Assembly (NCBI RefSeq): GCF_004087835.1
Contig: NZ_CP035119.1
Location: forward strand, 868,001-932,000
Origin: Halorussus pelagicus
GTDB lineage: Archaea; Halobacteriota; Halobacteria; Halobacteriales; Haladaptataceae
Length of the DNA stretch: 64,000 nucleotides
Direction: 5' to 3'
In this document: in pieces, positions 18,124 to 26,133 of the stretch
Numbering within the stretch: the first letter of the stretch is position 1
Layout: every line of letters begins with the position of its first letter
Program-made: the position numbers and the translations under genes
Notes under the pieces: model-generated
The model's input: only the letters and a program-made list of their open reading frames with translations
Databases searched by the model: none
Told to the model about the DNA's origin: nothing

Positions 18124-19412
18124 CTGAACATAAAGCGTCTACTGAAAAAGAGAACATGTCCCAGACTTCTGACTGGGTCACTAGACCACTCGGTGAACTC
18201 ATTGAGACTATTGGTGGTGGTACTCCCAAGACAGATAATGATGACTATTGGGAAGGAAGTGTAAGGTGGCTCACTCCTTCAGAGATTTCTGATGAAAAGC
18301 GGTTACATGTCTCCGATACGGAACGGAAGATTACGCAAGAAGGCCTCTCTAATAGTTCTGCTAAGGTGCTCCCTCCTGGGTCAGTATTAATGACAAGCAG
18401 AGCGACAGTAGGAGTCCCAGTGATTAATGACGTTGATATGGCGACAAATCAGGGGTTCATTGGGATTAAGCCAGGAGATGAGATTAATAACGAGTTTCTG
18501 CTTCATTGGATTCGGCACAAGAAAGATCTGATATTGAGTCGGGCATCTGGATCTACTTATCCAGAAATATCTCAAACTTCATTTAATAATCTTGAGATTG
18601 ATTTACCTCCACTTACGGAACAACGAAAAATTGGACGCATCTTGTCTGTGCTTGACGAAAAATACGAATTGAATATTGATATAATGCAATCTCTTGAGGA
18701 AACTGTACAGACAATATATGATTCGTGGTTTGTGTCGTATGATATCTATGACGGATTCAAAGAGTCAGAAGAGGGTCAAATTCCCAATGGCTTTGAAATA
18801 GTTGAAATCGGTGATATTTGTGGAACCTCCGGAGGTGGTACTCCCGATACCGATGTTAGCGAATATTGGGGCGGGAAACACTTCTGGTTAACACCAAAAG
18901 AAGTTACATCACTTGATGGCTCAATTGCGTATAATACTGAACGGACACTCACGGAGGAGGGGTTAGATAATACTTCTGCGAAGCTAATGCCGCCAGAGTC
19001 CGTCCTACTTACCAGCAGAGCTACAGTTGGAGAAGTTGTTGTTAATAAGCAGCCGATGGCAACCAATCAGGGGTTCATCTGTATCATGCCAGATGATACG
19101 ATTCCGCCCTATTTCTTGATGCAGTTAATCAAAGACAAAAGACCTGAGATTGAAAGCAGGGCAAGTGGAAGCACATACGATGAAATTAGCCAGACCTCAT
19201 TTAACGGCATCAGGATTGCTCTCCCTCCTGAATCAGACCGGAACCGGTTTGAAGAAATTGTAGCACCGATGTATGAGGAGATTCATTCTAAGCAATTAGA
19301 AAACGATTCCTTGCGGAAAATCCGAAAAACGCTTCTTCCTAAATTGGTATCTGGTGAGTTGAGGATAGATAACATCAACTTAGAAAGAATAACAGAGACC
19401 AACGAGGTATAA
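18120..19412 (+). CDS. hsdS: Type I restriction-modification system, specificity subunit
   Basis: A 430-residue two-domain specificity subunit. The two target recognition domains resemble each other: the first has GGGTPKTDNDDYWEG, WLTPSEI and MTSRATVGVP; the second has GGGTPDTDVSEYWGG, WLTPKEV and LTSRATVGEV. Each ends with a helical spacer (TEQRKIGRILSVLDEKYELN; the last with LRKIRKTLLPKLVSGELR). Start: TTG at 18120 overlaps the hsdM stop as TTGA; ATG at 18156 (MSQTSDW) is the alternative. Similar domains suggest similar half-sites in the recognised sequence. The gene lies between hsdM and hsdR, 5 bp before hsdR. Confidence 0.95.
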   Translation: MTEHKASTEKENMSQTSDWVTRPLGELIETIGGGTPKTDNDDYWEGSVRWLTPSEISDEKRLHVSDTERKITQEGLSNSSAKVLPPGSVLMTSRATVGVPVINDVDMATNQGFIGIKPGDEINNEFLLHWIRHKKDLILSRASGSTYPEISQTSFNNLEIDLPPLTEQRKIGRILSVLDEKYELNIDIMQSLEETVQTIYDSWFVSYDIYDGFKESEEGQIPNGFEIVEIGDICGTSGGGTPDTDVSEYWGGKHFWLTPKEVTSLDGSIAYNTERTLTEEGLDNTSAKLMPPESVLLTSRATVGEVVVNKQPMATNQGFICIMPDDTIPPYFLMQLIKDKRPEIESRASGSTYDEISQTSFNGIRIALPPESDRNRFEEIVAPMYEEIHSKQLENDSLRKIRKTLLPKLVSGELRIDNINLERITETNEV

Positions 19413-19417
19413 TTCAG

Positions 19418-22390
19418 ATGGGGCTAAATGAATTGTCCTTATCAGAAACCCCTGCTATAGAGATATTTCAAGAACTTGGTTACGATCATGTTCCTGGAGC
19501 TGAGCTAAACTCGGAACGTGTATCCACTTCTGACGTAGTTCTCCAGGAAAGGCTTAGAGAGAGCCTCAGAAAATTCAATCCTGATGTCCCTGAGAAGGCG
19601 ATTGAGGATGCAGTTCGACAACTAAAAAGTACACAATCTCCGAACTTATTGGAGGACAATCAACAATTCCATAAACAATTAGTAGACGGCATCCAAGTCG
19701 AATTTGAGCAGGGAGGCGAACAGGTTGGTCGGTTCATCCGTCCCATTGATTTCCAGAATATAGAGAATAACGACTGGCTTGTAACGACCCAACTTTCTAT
19801 CCAGGTTGGTGACAATCCTCGTCGCCGACCTGACATGGTTGTTTATATAAATGGTCTCCCTCTCGGTGTTCTCGAATTCAAAAATCCAACCGACCCTAAG
19901 GCAACTCTGGAGAACGCATACGATCAGGTCAACCGTAGATATCGAGACGATATTTCGCCTCTGCTTCGATTTAACGAAGTCATCGGGTTAATGGACATGC
20001 ACGAGGCACGGGTTGGTTGTCTTGATGCGGGTTGGCAGTGGTACCGCCCCTGGCGGTATATCGAAGAAGAGGGGGTTGAGCATGAACTCCCCGAAGAAGA
20101 AGTTCTCCTTAGGGGAGTGTTCAATAAGGGCCGATTCCTGGACATCATTGAGAATTTTATTATTTTCAGCGAGAGGGACGGGCAGCCGGTGAAGATGCTG
20201 GCAGGGTACCACCAGTTCTACGGCGTCCGAGAAGCTGTTGAGAGTGCAAAGAAAACCCAAGGAGACGATTTAGGACGAATTGGCGTCTACTGGCATACTC
20301 AAGGTTCCGGGAAGTCACTCTCAATGGTTTATTTCGTACGTAAGATCCGACGGAGTGACGACTTCGGGAATCCGACGTTCGTCGTCGTCACGGATCGGAA
20401 CGAGTTAGACGAGCAGATTACGCACACATTCAGTGATGCTGGATATAACGTGAACTGGGCTGATACGATTCCCGACCTACGTGACAAACTTGATCGCCAG
20501 GCTGGCGGGCTGATTTTCACGACGATACAGAAGTTCCAGACCCGAGAAGGCGAACACGAACATCCGGTGGTCAATGATCGTGAAGACATAATCGTAATGG
20601 CAGATGAGGCACACAGATCTCAGACAGAAAAGCTGGGGGAGAATCTTCGAGATTCCCTCCCCAACGCCTCTTTCATCGGCTTCACAGCCACTCCAATTCA
20701 TGATGGTGATAACGCAACTCGGATGACGTTTGGGGGGTACGTCAGTAAGTATACGATTGACCGATCCGAGGAAGACGGTTCAACCGTTCCAATTTATTAC
20801 GAATCCCGGTTCGCAAAACTCCAACTTAATAAAGAAGCAATCGGTGAGTCGGTGCGTGAGCTGCTGGATTCGGGCGACGAAGAACTTGAGAACGAACTTG
20901 TCGAAAAGTGGACGAGGCTTCGACGTATTATCGAAACTGCTGATGACCGTCTAAGCAAGATTGCTGAGGACATCGTCAATCACTATCAAGATAGGGAAAT
21001 TGAGGGGAAAGCGATGGTTGTGTCCATCAGTCGGAAGGCTGCAGTGAAATACAAGCGCTATATTGAGCAGCAACCTGATGCCCCAGAAGTTGGTGTAGTT
21101 ATCTCTGAACCTGAAGAGTACATCGATGACCCTGTGAGCGAGGGTGAACTCAAACGCCGTTTCAAGAATCCAGACGACTCCCTGAAGATCATTGTTGTCT
21201 GTGATAAGTGGACGACGGGCTTCGATTGCCCCCCACTGCATACTCTCTACATTGATCGGCCGATGAAGAACCACAACCTCCTTCAGACAATAGGAAGAGT
21301 AAATCGGGTCTACAAAGATAAACCAGGAGGACTGGTAGTTGACTACATCGGTATTGCGGAGGATCTGCGCCAAGCACTGGATCAGTACACATCCGATATC
21401 CAAGAGATGGCGATGGTAGATGTCGAAACTGCCGTGGAGGTAATGAAAAAGAAGCACTACAAAGTCTCTCGGTACCTTTCACGCGTTGATTACGAGGATT
21501 GGCAGGAACTTAGTGAACTCAAACTGTCACGGCTGATTCATCGGGCTGAGAGTGAAGTCATCGCTACGGAAGAAAAGAAAGAAGAGTATCTGCAGGCTGT
21601 GGCAGAACTCAAGCATGCGTTCGCATTAGTGACGCCTCATAACGCGGCTGGTGAGATCCGTTCTGACCTGCTCTTTTTCGAGGCAGTTAGGGATAGTCTC
21701 CGGTCCTTGGAGAGTAATAATGCAGCTAAAGAGGAGAAATTGGACTCCGCGATGAAGAAATTGATTGCAGAGGGTGTGACTGCAGATGAGGTAGTATCCG
21801 TTGCTGGATTCGAGAAATGGAAGTCCGAGGAACCAATTGTCAGTGATGAGTTCCTTTCCGACGTTGAGCGTGTTGAGGAACCGGATCTGCAAGTGAAAAT
21901 GCTTGAGAAGTTGCTTCGAAACGAGATATCGACGCGGAAGCAGCAGAACCTCGCAAAATATGAATCATTCGAGGAAGAGTTGGAGGAGACGCTCAACGAG
22001 TACAACAACCAATTCCTGACGACCGAGGAAGTGATTGAAGAGTTGCGGAGCTACGCTGGAAAGATTCAACAAGAGGACCATCGACAAGAACGATTAGGAC
22101 TCTCTGTTGAGGAGTTGGCGTTTTACGATGCGATAGAAACGAATGCGGAAACAGAAATTGACGACGAACTACTCCAAGAGGTCGCCCAGGAGGTATGCGA
22201 GATGTTGAAGGAGAACGTGAATATCGATTGGACGGACCGCAAGGCGATGCGATCCAAACTAAAAGCAAGAGTGAAAGGCCTCCTCCGTAAAAATGGTCTA
22301 TCGCATAGTGACTATCAACCCCTTATACAGCCGATTGTTCATCAGGCTGAGGCGCTCTACGGTGACGTATCGGAAGGAAATCGTTCATAG
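19418..22390 (+). CDS. hsdR: Type I restriction-modification system, restriction/translocase subunit
   Basis: A 990-residue motor nuclease. The N-terminal nuclease core has RRPDMVVYINGLPLGVLEFK (PD-x(n)-ExK). The SF2 translocase follows: Walker A TQGSGKSLSM, motif II MADEAHRSQ, motif III FIGFTATPI, and motif VI LLQTIGRVNRVYKDK with an arginine finger. The long C-terminal helical part binds the methylase. All catalytic motifs are intact, so the system appears functional. It cuts unmodified DNA away from the recognition site after ATP-driven translocation. It is the last gene of the operon. Confidence 0.97.
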   Translation: MGLNELSLSETPAIEIFQELGYDHVPGAELNSERVSTSDVVLQERLRESLRKFNPDVPEKAIEDAVRQLKSTQSPNLLEDNQQFHKQLVDGIQVEFEQGGEQVGRFIRPIDFQNIENNDWLVTTQLSIQVGDNPRRRPDMVVYINGLPLGVLEFKNPTDPKATLENAYDQVNRRYRDDISPLLRFNEVIGLMDMHEARVGCLDAGWQWYRPWRYIEEEGVEHELPEEEVLLRGVFNKGRFLDIIENFIIFSERDGQPVKMLAGYHQFYGVREAVESAKKTQGDDLGRIGVYWHTQGSGKSLSMVYFVRKIRRSDDFGNPTFVVVTDRNELDEQITHTFSDAGYNVNWADTIPDLRDKLDRQAGGLIFTTIQKFQTREGEHEHPVVNDREDIIVMADEAHRSQTEKLGENLRDSLPNASFIGFTATPIHDGDNATRMTFGGYVSKYTIDRSEEDGSTVPIYYESRFAKLQLNKEAIGESVRELLDSGDEELENELVEKWTRLRRIIETADDRLSKIAEDIVNHYQDREIEGKAMVVSISRKAAVKYKRYIEQQPDAPEVGVVISEPEEYIDDPVSEGELKRRFKNPDDSLKIIVVCDKWTTGFDCPPLHTLYIDRPMKNHNLLQTIGRVNRVYKDKPGGLVVDYIGIAEDLRQALDQYTSDIQEMAMVDVETAVEVMKKKHYKVSRYLSRVDYEDWQELSELKLSRLIHRAESEVIATEEKKEEYLQAVAELKHAFALVTPHNAAGEIRSDLLFFEAVRDSLRSLESNNAAKEEKLDSAMKKLIAEGVTADEVVSVAGFEKWKSEEPIVSDEFLSDVERVEEPDLQVKMLEKLLRNEISTRKQQNLAKYESFEEELEETLNEYNNQFLTTEEVIEELRSYAGKIQQEDHRQERLGLSVEELAFYDAIETNAETEIDDELLQEVAQEVCEMLKENVNIDWTDRKAMRSKLKARVKGLLRKNGLSHSDYQPLIQPIVHQAEALYGDVSEGNRS

Positions 22391-22706
22391 TCATGGACTC
22401 CATATAATGATGGCTTAGAATGAGTTGGCCGTATCAGTCGGCCTATTCTATATAATTCGTTACCGTCTTAACAAGTTTCAAATTTGAAATGATGCTTAAA
22501 TTAGAAATGCCGGATGACTAAGTGTCATATTATAGTCCGCGACAGGATGTGCAGAAAGCTACTTTATGCGGCTTGATCACTGATCCACAATGGAATTGAA
22601 AATAATCGATAAGAGGGAAATATAATTGTAAACTGCCGAACCTCAGCTGAAAATCTATCTCTACAGCAAAATTAGGACCAACGTCCCGTGCAACCTCTGA
22701 CTCACC
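22391..22706. other. AT-rich convergent intergenic region
   Basis: About 315 bp between the ends of hsdR and the HNH endonuclease gene. Contains the hairpin GGCCG-TATCAGT-CGGCC (about 22420-22445 region) and the palindrome TTTCAAATTTGAAA (about 22475-22489); both could act in transcript ending. No gene seen. Confidence 0.45.
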
Positions 22707-23903
22707 TCAGTTATCATCGACTGTTTCCTCTTCCGCGAAAAACTCAGTTACTCTGTCCAGGGGGTCCTCGTCAAATTCCTCATTTATTTTAATCCATACA
22801 GCGCCATCATTTGATCTTATCATCCTTCGATCCCGACTTGCATACCCTATTCTCTCACTATTTCCGTCATCTAAACTAACATAAACAGAGTGGTTTTGAT
22901 CCTTCAGCTCAGATATCGAATAGCATCTTCTCTGACCGAGCCGAGTATTACAAGAGGCATGTCCCCATGCTACATCATCGGGCGCATGCCGCAACTCGTG
23001 ATACACAAGAGGTTTCAGATGAAAGAGGTTTACAGATGTAGATCTGGTCACTTCTTGAATTTGGACACCTGCATTAGACAGCCCATCTTCCTCATCGAAG
23101 GATACGGTATTATGTAATTCTTCATATACAATTGGTCTACGACAAAGAGGGCACGTACAGATGCCATCTCTAATTATCCCTTTTGATCTGAAGTCATATT
23201 CAAGTATATCCTCCTCCTCCAGGATAGCCTCTAAATGTGCGTATTCGTCCTCAGTATAAGGGGAATCTAATGTTTGAGTTATAAGCCATGCAAGCAAACA
23301 TTGTGAGAGGTACTTATCTTCATTCGTTGCATATTCAGGAGCAAAGATACCCTGTGGTGGTCCTTCAACCCTCTTTGTCTGCGAATTTGTACCTGGAAAA
23401 CGGATAACATAGTGTCCTCTGTCTTCTGCCCTACTGGTTCTGTTGTCTACTTTTTCACCATCTCTCTCCAACCATCGAATTTCCCAGTCATCCTTTGGTG
23501 GCAGTTTTTGAAATGAACTTCTGCTCCTATATAAGATAAAAGCATTTTCACCGACACTCACATCTGTGTCAATATTTTCAACCTCTCTGCTTTTTCCACC
23601 CTCTTCATTAAAGTATTGGGAAGGGAATAATCTTACAACATATCCATCTTGGAACGCATCTAACTCAACATCTTCGATTCTTTCGTATGGAATTATAACT
23701 TTGTTATCTCTAGTGACATGGTTTTGATATGCCCCTTTTTCACCGCCTCTGGGTGTAGCGTATCCAGTCTTGTTTACTTTGTCAGCATCTGCATCTCGCA
23801 TAAACTCTTTCCAAGCATCTTGTGGATGCTGATTATGTCTATTATCATGTCCTTCAATTCTTCTACAATTTTTGTCACTACACAAAGACAATGTGGATCC
23901 CAT
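22707..23903 (-). CDS. HNH-type restriction endonuclease-like protein (BstXI-like)
   Basis: A 398-residue protein. The N-terminal half has KTGYATPRGG...YQNHVTRDNKVIIPYERI, a pattern I associate with the BstXI restriction enzyme family, though from memory only. The C-terminal half is an HNH/His-Me finger: CPLCRRPI (zinc knuckle), HLKPLVYHELRH, then AWGHASCNTRLGQR. The His and Asn of the finger are present. Its TATA box (TTTTATTC on the minus strand, about 23934-23942) is 31-38 nt before the ATG. No separate cognate methylase is adjacent, so it may be a stand-alone cutter of modified DNA, a partner of the type I methylase, or a remnant of another RM system. Confidence 0.8.
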   Translation of the reverse strand: MGSTLSLCSDKNCRRIEGHDNRHNQHPQDAWKEFMRDADADKVNKTGYATPRGGEKGAYQNHVTRDNKVIIPYERIEDVELDAFQDGYVVRLFPSQYFNEEGGKSREVENIDTDVSVGENAFILYRSRSSFQKLPPKDDWEIRWLERDGEKVDNRTSRAEDRGHYVIRFPGTNSQTKRVEGPPQGIFAPEYATNEDKYLSQCLLAWLITQTLDSPYTEDEYAHLEAILEEEDILEYDFRSKGIIRDGICTCPLCRRPIVYEELHNTVSFDEEDGLSNAGVQIQEVTRSTSVNLFHLKPLVYHELRHAPDDVAWGHASCNTRLGQRRCYSISELKDQNHSVYVSLDDGNSERIGYASRDRRMIRSNDGAVWIKINEEFDEDPLDRVTEFFAEEETVDDN

Positions 23904-24208
23904 ACTAACTACTACGATATGGACAACAGGGGTGAATAAAACCTTGCCTCTGCGATAACTTCAGATGGTTCTTAGAAAGCAGGATTTTGATGGGTACGCT
24001 GTTACTGTGAAAGCGTAGTGGACAAAGGCAACCCACAGAAGATGATAAATTATTGAAGGGGATCGCGTCGTACGTTGAGGAGATTCTGGACGGTGACACG
24101 GAGTCCGGTGGCAAGACGGACTAGAAGATTGAGCCGGAGTTACAGCAATTGCATGGCGCTAAGGCAGATCTATAGGGTTCTTAGGAGAATACCGTTGACA
24201 AGATCGCG
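23904..24208. other. Intergenic region with a gene-end remnant
   Basis: About 305 bp. On the plus strand the stretch 24030-24123 reads QPTEDDKLLKGIASYVEEIL and ends ...GGKTD at TAG 24121-24123, without a start codon. It looks like the last 30 codons of a lost gene. A TATA box for the minus-strand HNH gene is at its left end. Confidence 0.4.
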
Positions 24209-24925
24209 TCAGTCGTCCGATTCAAGCGGGTCTAACAGTTTCTCGCCGGCTTCGACCTTTGCCCGTTTGACCTTCCACTGGTCGTTGTCGAACGGGATCT
24301 CGTAATTCTGATGCGAGCGTTTCAGGATTGACTGTACTGCAGACTTGGGGATTTCGAAATACTCCGCTGTTGTGCTCTTCGCCCGCCCTTTTTTCACTTC
24401 TCGGATGAAATTTTGAGCGCGGTTGTATTCGACCGGGTCCTGATACATGAACCCGTCTTCGACATCGTACCCGAACGGCGGTCTGCCAATTCGCTTGCCG
24501 TCACGCTTCGCCTTGTCGATGCCCTGTTGGACGCGATCTTGGATCATCTTCTGCTCAGCATCCGCGAACACAATGAGCATGTTTAGCATCAGGTCTGCCA
24601 TCCAGCCATCGGCGTCACGCGTATCGATGGGCTGCTGAGTGAGGTACAGGTCGATGTTGCGGTTTCGAAGATCTTCGACAAAGCTGGCGAGTTCTGAGAA
24701 TGATCGACCGAGTCGGTCAATCTCTGCCGTCACGACAGTGTCGAACTCAGTCACGCGGTCACGGAGCTCGTTGTACTGGTCACGGGAAAGTGATGCGCCG
24801 GATTCGACGTCCACAAACCATTCGACATCGTCAGCCTCGTACGCGTTGAGAATCGATTCGCGTTGCCGTTCTTCATCCTGATCAGCAGTGCTGACACGGA
24901 CGTACGCGGCGACGTTACGTGTCAT
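24209..24925 (-). CDS. Serine recombinase / resolvase
   Basis: A 238-residue small serine recombinase. The catalytic domain begins NVAAYVRVSTADQDEERQ with the nucleophile Ser in RVS (about residue 12); the TAEIDRLGRSFSELASFVED block carries the catalytic arginines. A long helix E (AEQKMIQDRVQQGIDKAKRD) leads to GKRIGRPPFGYDV and a helix-turn-helix (AKSTTAEYFEIPKSAVQSIL). It can invert, resolve or move DNA at short sites. It overlaps the preceding small gene by 4 bp (ATGA). It may resolve element multimers; no IS607-type or TnpB partner is seen. Confidence 0.93.
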   Translation of the reverse strand: MTRNVAAYVRVSTADQDEERQRESILNAYEADDVEWFVDVESGASLSRDQYNELRDRVTEFDTVVTAEIDRLGRSFSELASFVEDLRNRNIDLYLTQQPIDTRDADGWMADLMLNMLIVFADAEQKMIQDRVQQGIDKAKRDGKRIGRPPFGYDVEDGFMYQDPVEYNRAQNFIREVKKGRAKSTTAEYFEIPKSAVQSILKRSHQNYEIPFDNDQWKVKRAKVEAGEKLLDPLESDD

Positions 24926-25158
24926 GCTTGATCACCGGTACCGTCGTCGCACTCGCATACGGTTGTCGCGTACGGGTTCCCTCGCCAGCACTCGGGGCCC
25001 AGAGGCTCGATCGCACAGATGGGCTCTCCTTTGATGACAGTGATAATTCTCCACCACGTGGGGTCTGCCGTGAGTGCTTTCCTTCTTTCTACCATGTCTA
25101 ACCATATGGAGAGTGCCCATATCAAAGAAGCAGGATTCCTTGACAGTATGGGAAACAT
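24922..25158 (-). CDS. Small Cys/Trp-containing protein
   Basis: A 78-residue frame whose ATG overlaps the stop of the gene before it (TAATG) and whose stop overlaps the resolvase start (ATGA). The conserved-looking part is TADPTWWRIITVIKGEPI then PLGPECWRGNPYATTVCECD. An internal ATG at 25095 gives a 57-residue form that lacks the hydrophobic start (LIWALSIWL). Coupling on both sides supports translation. Function unknown; the Cys residues could bind metal. Confidence 0.55.
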   Translation of the reverse strand: MFPILSRNPASLIWALSIWLDMVERRKALTADPTWWRIITVIKGEPICAIEPLGPECWRGNPYATTVCECDDGTGDQA

Positions 25159-25566
25159 TAGTTTTCCTTGGAATGCATCTCGCCTTCGGGGAATTCAATC
25201 GCTGACTCACACCAGCGAATTGTTTCGGCGTCTGCCCCGGTTGATGCTGCAACTTCTCCCGCGGTCGGTACGTCAGTCTCCGGCCCTCACCGGCCGTGCG
25301 GCGTGCGGCAGCGTCGCGCGTCCGCCCGCTCATGCGTTCTGCGATACTCTCACCGCCCCCGCCTTGTGGATCGGTGCGGTACTCGTCAGCGTCTTCGACC
25401 GGGATTTCGTACCGTTCAGTACGGGCGTATAGGAACTCCGGGTCTCCGATCTTGTAGATTCGCCGCACTGGACGGTGTCGTTCGATGGCCCGTGGATACT
25501 GCCTAGTGTCATGTCGTTCGCTCCGCATTCGCTGCAGCGGTACACGACAAGTGTTTCAGAGCCCAT
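25158..25566 (-). pseudogene. Broken gene: zinc-ribbon plus helix-turn-helix-like protein
   Basis: Coding begins at ATG 25566: MGSETLVVYRCSECGANDMT and DTVQCGE; the frame then shifts by loss of one base near 25461 to IYKIGDPEFLYARTERYEIP and RMSGRTRDAAARRTAGEG; a second loss near 25275 leads to VPTAGEVAASTGADAETI and ends HSKEN-TAA at 25158-25160. The rebuilt product (about 135 residues) has a CxxC pair near the N terminus and a C-terminal GEVAxxTGADxETIRW segment like a winged-helix or HTH motif. The promoter GTGTTACCTCTCCTATA precedes it. Either a decayed regulator or a consensus-sequence error. Confidence 0.65.
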
Positions 25567-25644
25567 ACTCGATAACAGCACTTCCACCCTTATAGGAGAG
25601 GTAACACTACCCGGAGGGACGGGGGGTGTCCGGAACTCTGACTG

Positions 25645-25785
25645 CTACTCTGCCAGGTGTTCTCGGTGACGTTCGATCGCGGCTTCCATTCCCTCAGGAA
25701 TCTCGAACTCTTTGAGTTGTTCGATGAATTCGCGTCGCTCTGCAGGGGTGAGGTCGGGGATTCCGTGCGGTCGTTCGCTATCCAT
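25645..25785 (-). CDS. 46-residue acidic helical microprotein
   Basis: ATG 25785 to TAG 25645-25647. It reads MDSERPHGIPDLTPAERREF then IEQLKEFEIPEGMEAAIERH and ends REHLAE. It looks like two amphipathic helices joined by a Pro turn. Two direct copies of AGTGTTACGCG lie just upstream (25792-25816). The amino-acid makeup is typical of haloarchaeal element proteins. Function unknown. Confidence 0.6.
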   Translation of the reverse strand: MDSERPHGIPDLTPAERREFIEQLKEFEIPEGMEAAIERHREHLAE

Positions 25786-25795
25786 GTTGGTAGTG

Positions 25796-25975
25796 TTACG
25801 CGGTCAGTGTTACGCGTTCTCCCTCACGTTCGATGCGTCCTTGTCCGATCATGCGCAGGAGGATCGAGTGTAATGTGATCTTGTTGATGGAGGGGTCATC
25901 AACGATATCGCCAGTCGTCGCTCTCCCGTCAGTGTTCTCCAGATACAACAGTACCAGTGCCTCAGTCTTCGTCAT
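25796..25975 (-). CDS. Small winged-helix DNA-binding protein
   Basis: About 59 residues: MTKTEALVLLYLENTDGR, ATTGDIVDDPSINKITLHSI and a wing RMIGQGRIEREGERVTLTA. This is helix-helix-recognition helix-wing, the minimal winged-helix fold. A TTG at 25996 overlaps the TGA of the TatA-like gene, and an ATG at 25990 is also in frame; I chose ATG 25975 because the protein pattern begins there. It lies between two microprotein genes in a short minus-strand operon and may control the GTAACAC-containing promoters around it. Confidence 0.7.
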   Translation of the reverse strand: MTKTEALVLLYLENTDGRATTGDIVDDPSINKITLHSILLRMIGQGRIEREGERVTLTA

Positions 25976-25992
25976 CGTCCTGCAGTTCATCC

Positions 25993-26133
25993 TCAATCGT
26001 CTCCCGTTCCCGTCGCGCCCATTGACTCCCCAACTGACCGTGCGAGCCGCGGAATCCGATCTGCACCGAACAGTAATACTGCAAGAATCAACACCACTCC
26101 TACCTCCATTCCCCCGATGAACCCTGGTTGCAT
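25993..26133 (-). CDS. TatA-like membrane microprotein
   Basis: A 46-residue protein: MQPGFIGGMEVGVVLILAV, LLFGADRIPRLARSVGES, MGATGTGDD. This matches the N-terminal transmembrane helix plus hinge of TatA/E: a polar Glu near the start of the membrane span, then LLFG-x-x-(K/R)IP-x-LARS-x-G-x-(A/S)-MG. The usual long amphipathic tail and charged C terminus are missing. TatA forms the protein-conducting part of the Tat pathway with TatC; no tatC is encoded nearby. Promoter motif GTGTTACCTCTCTTAT (26157-26172 region) precedes it by about 25-40 nt. Confidence 0.75.
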   Translation of the reverse strand: MQPGFIGGMEVGVVLILAVLLFGADRIPRLARSVGESMGATGTGDD

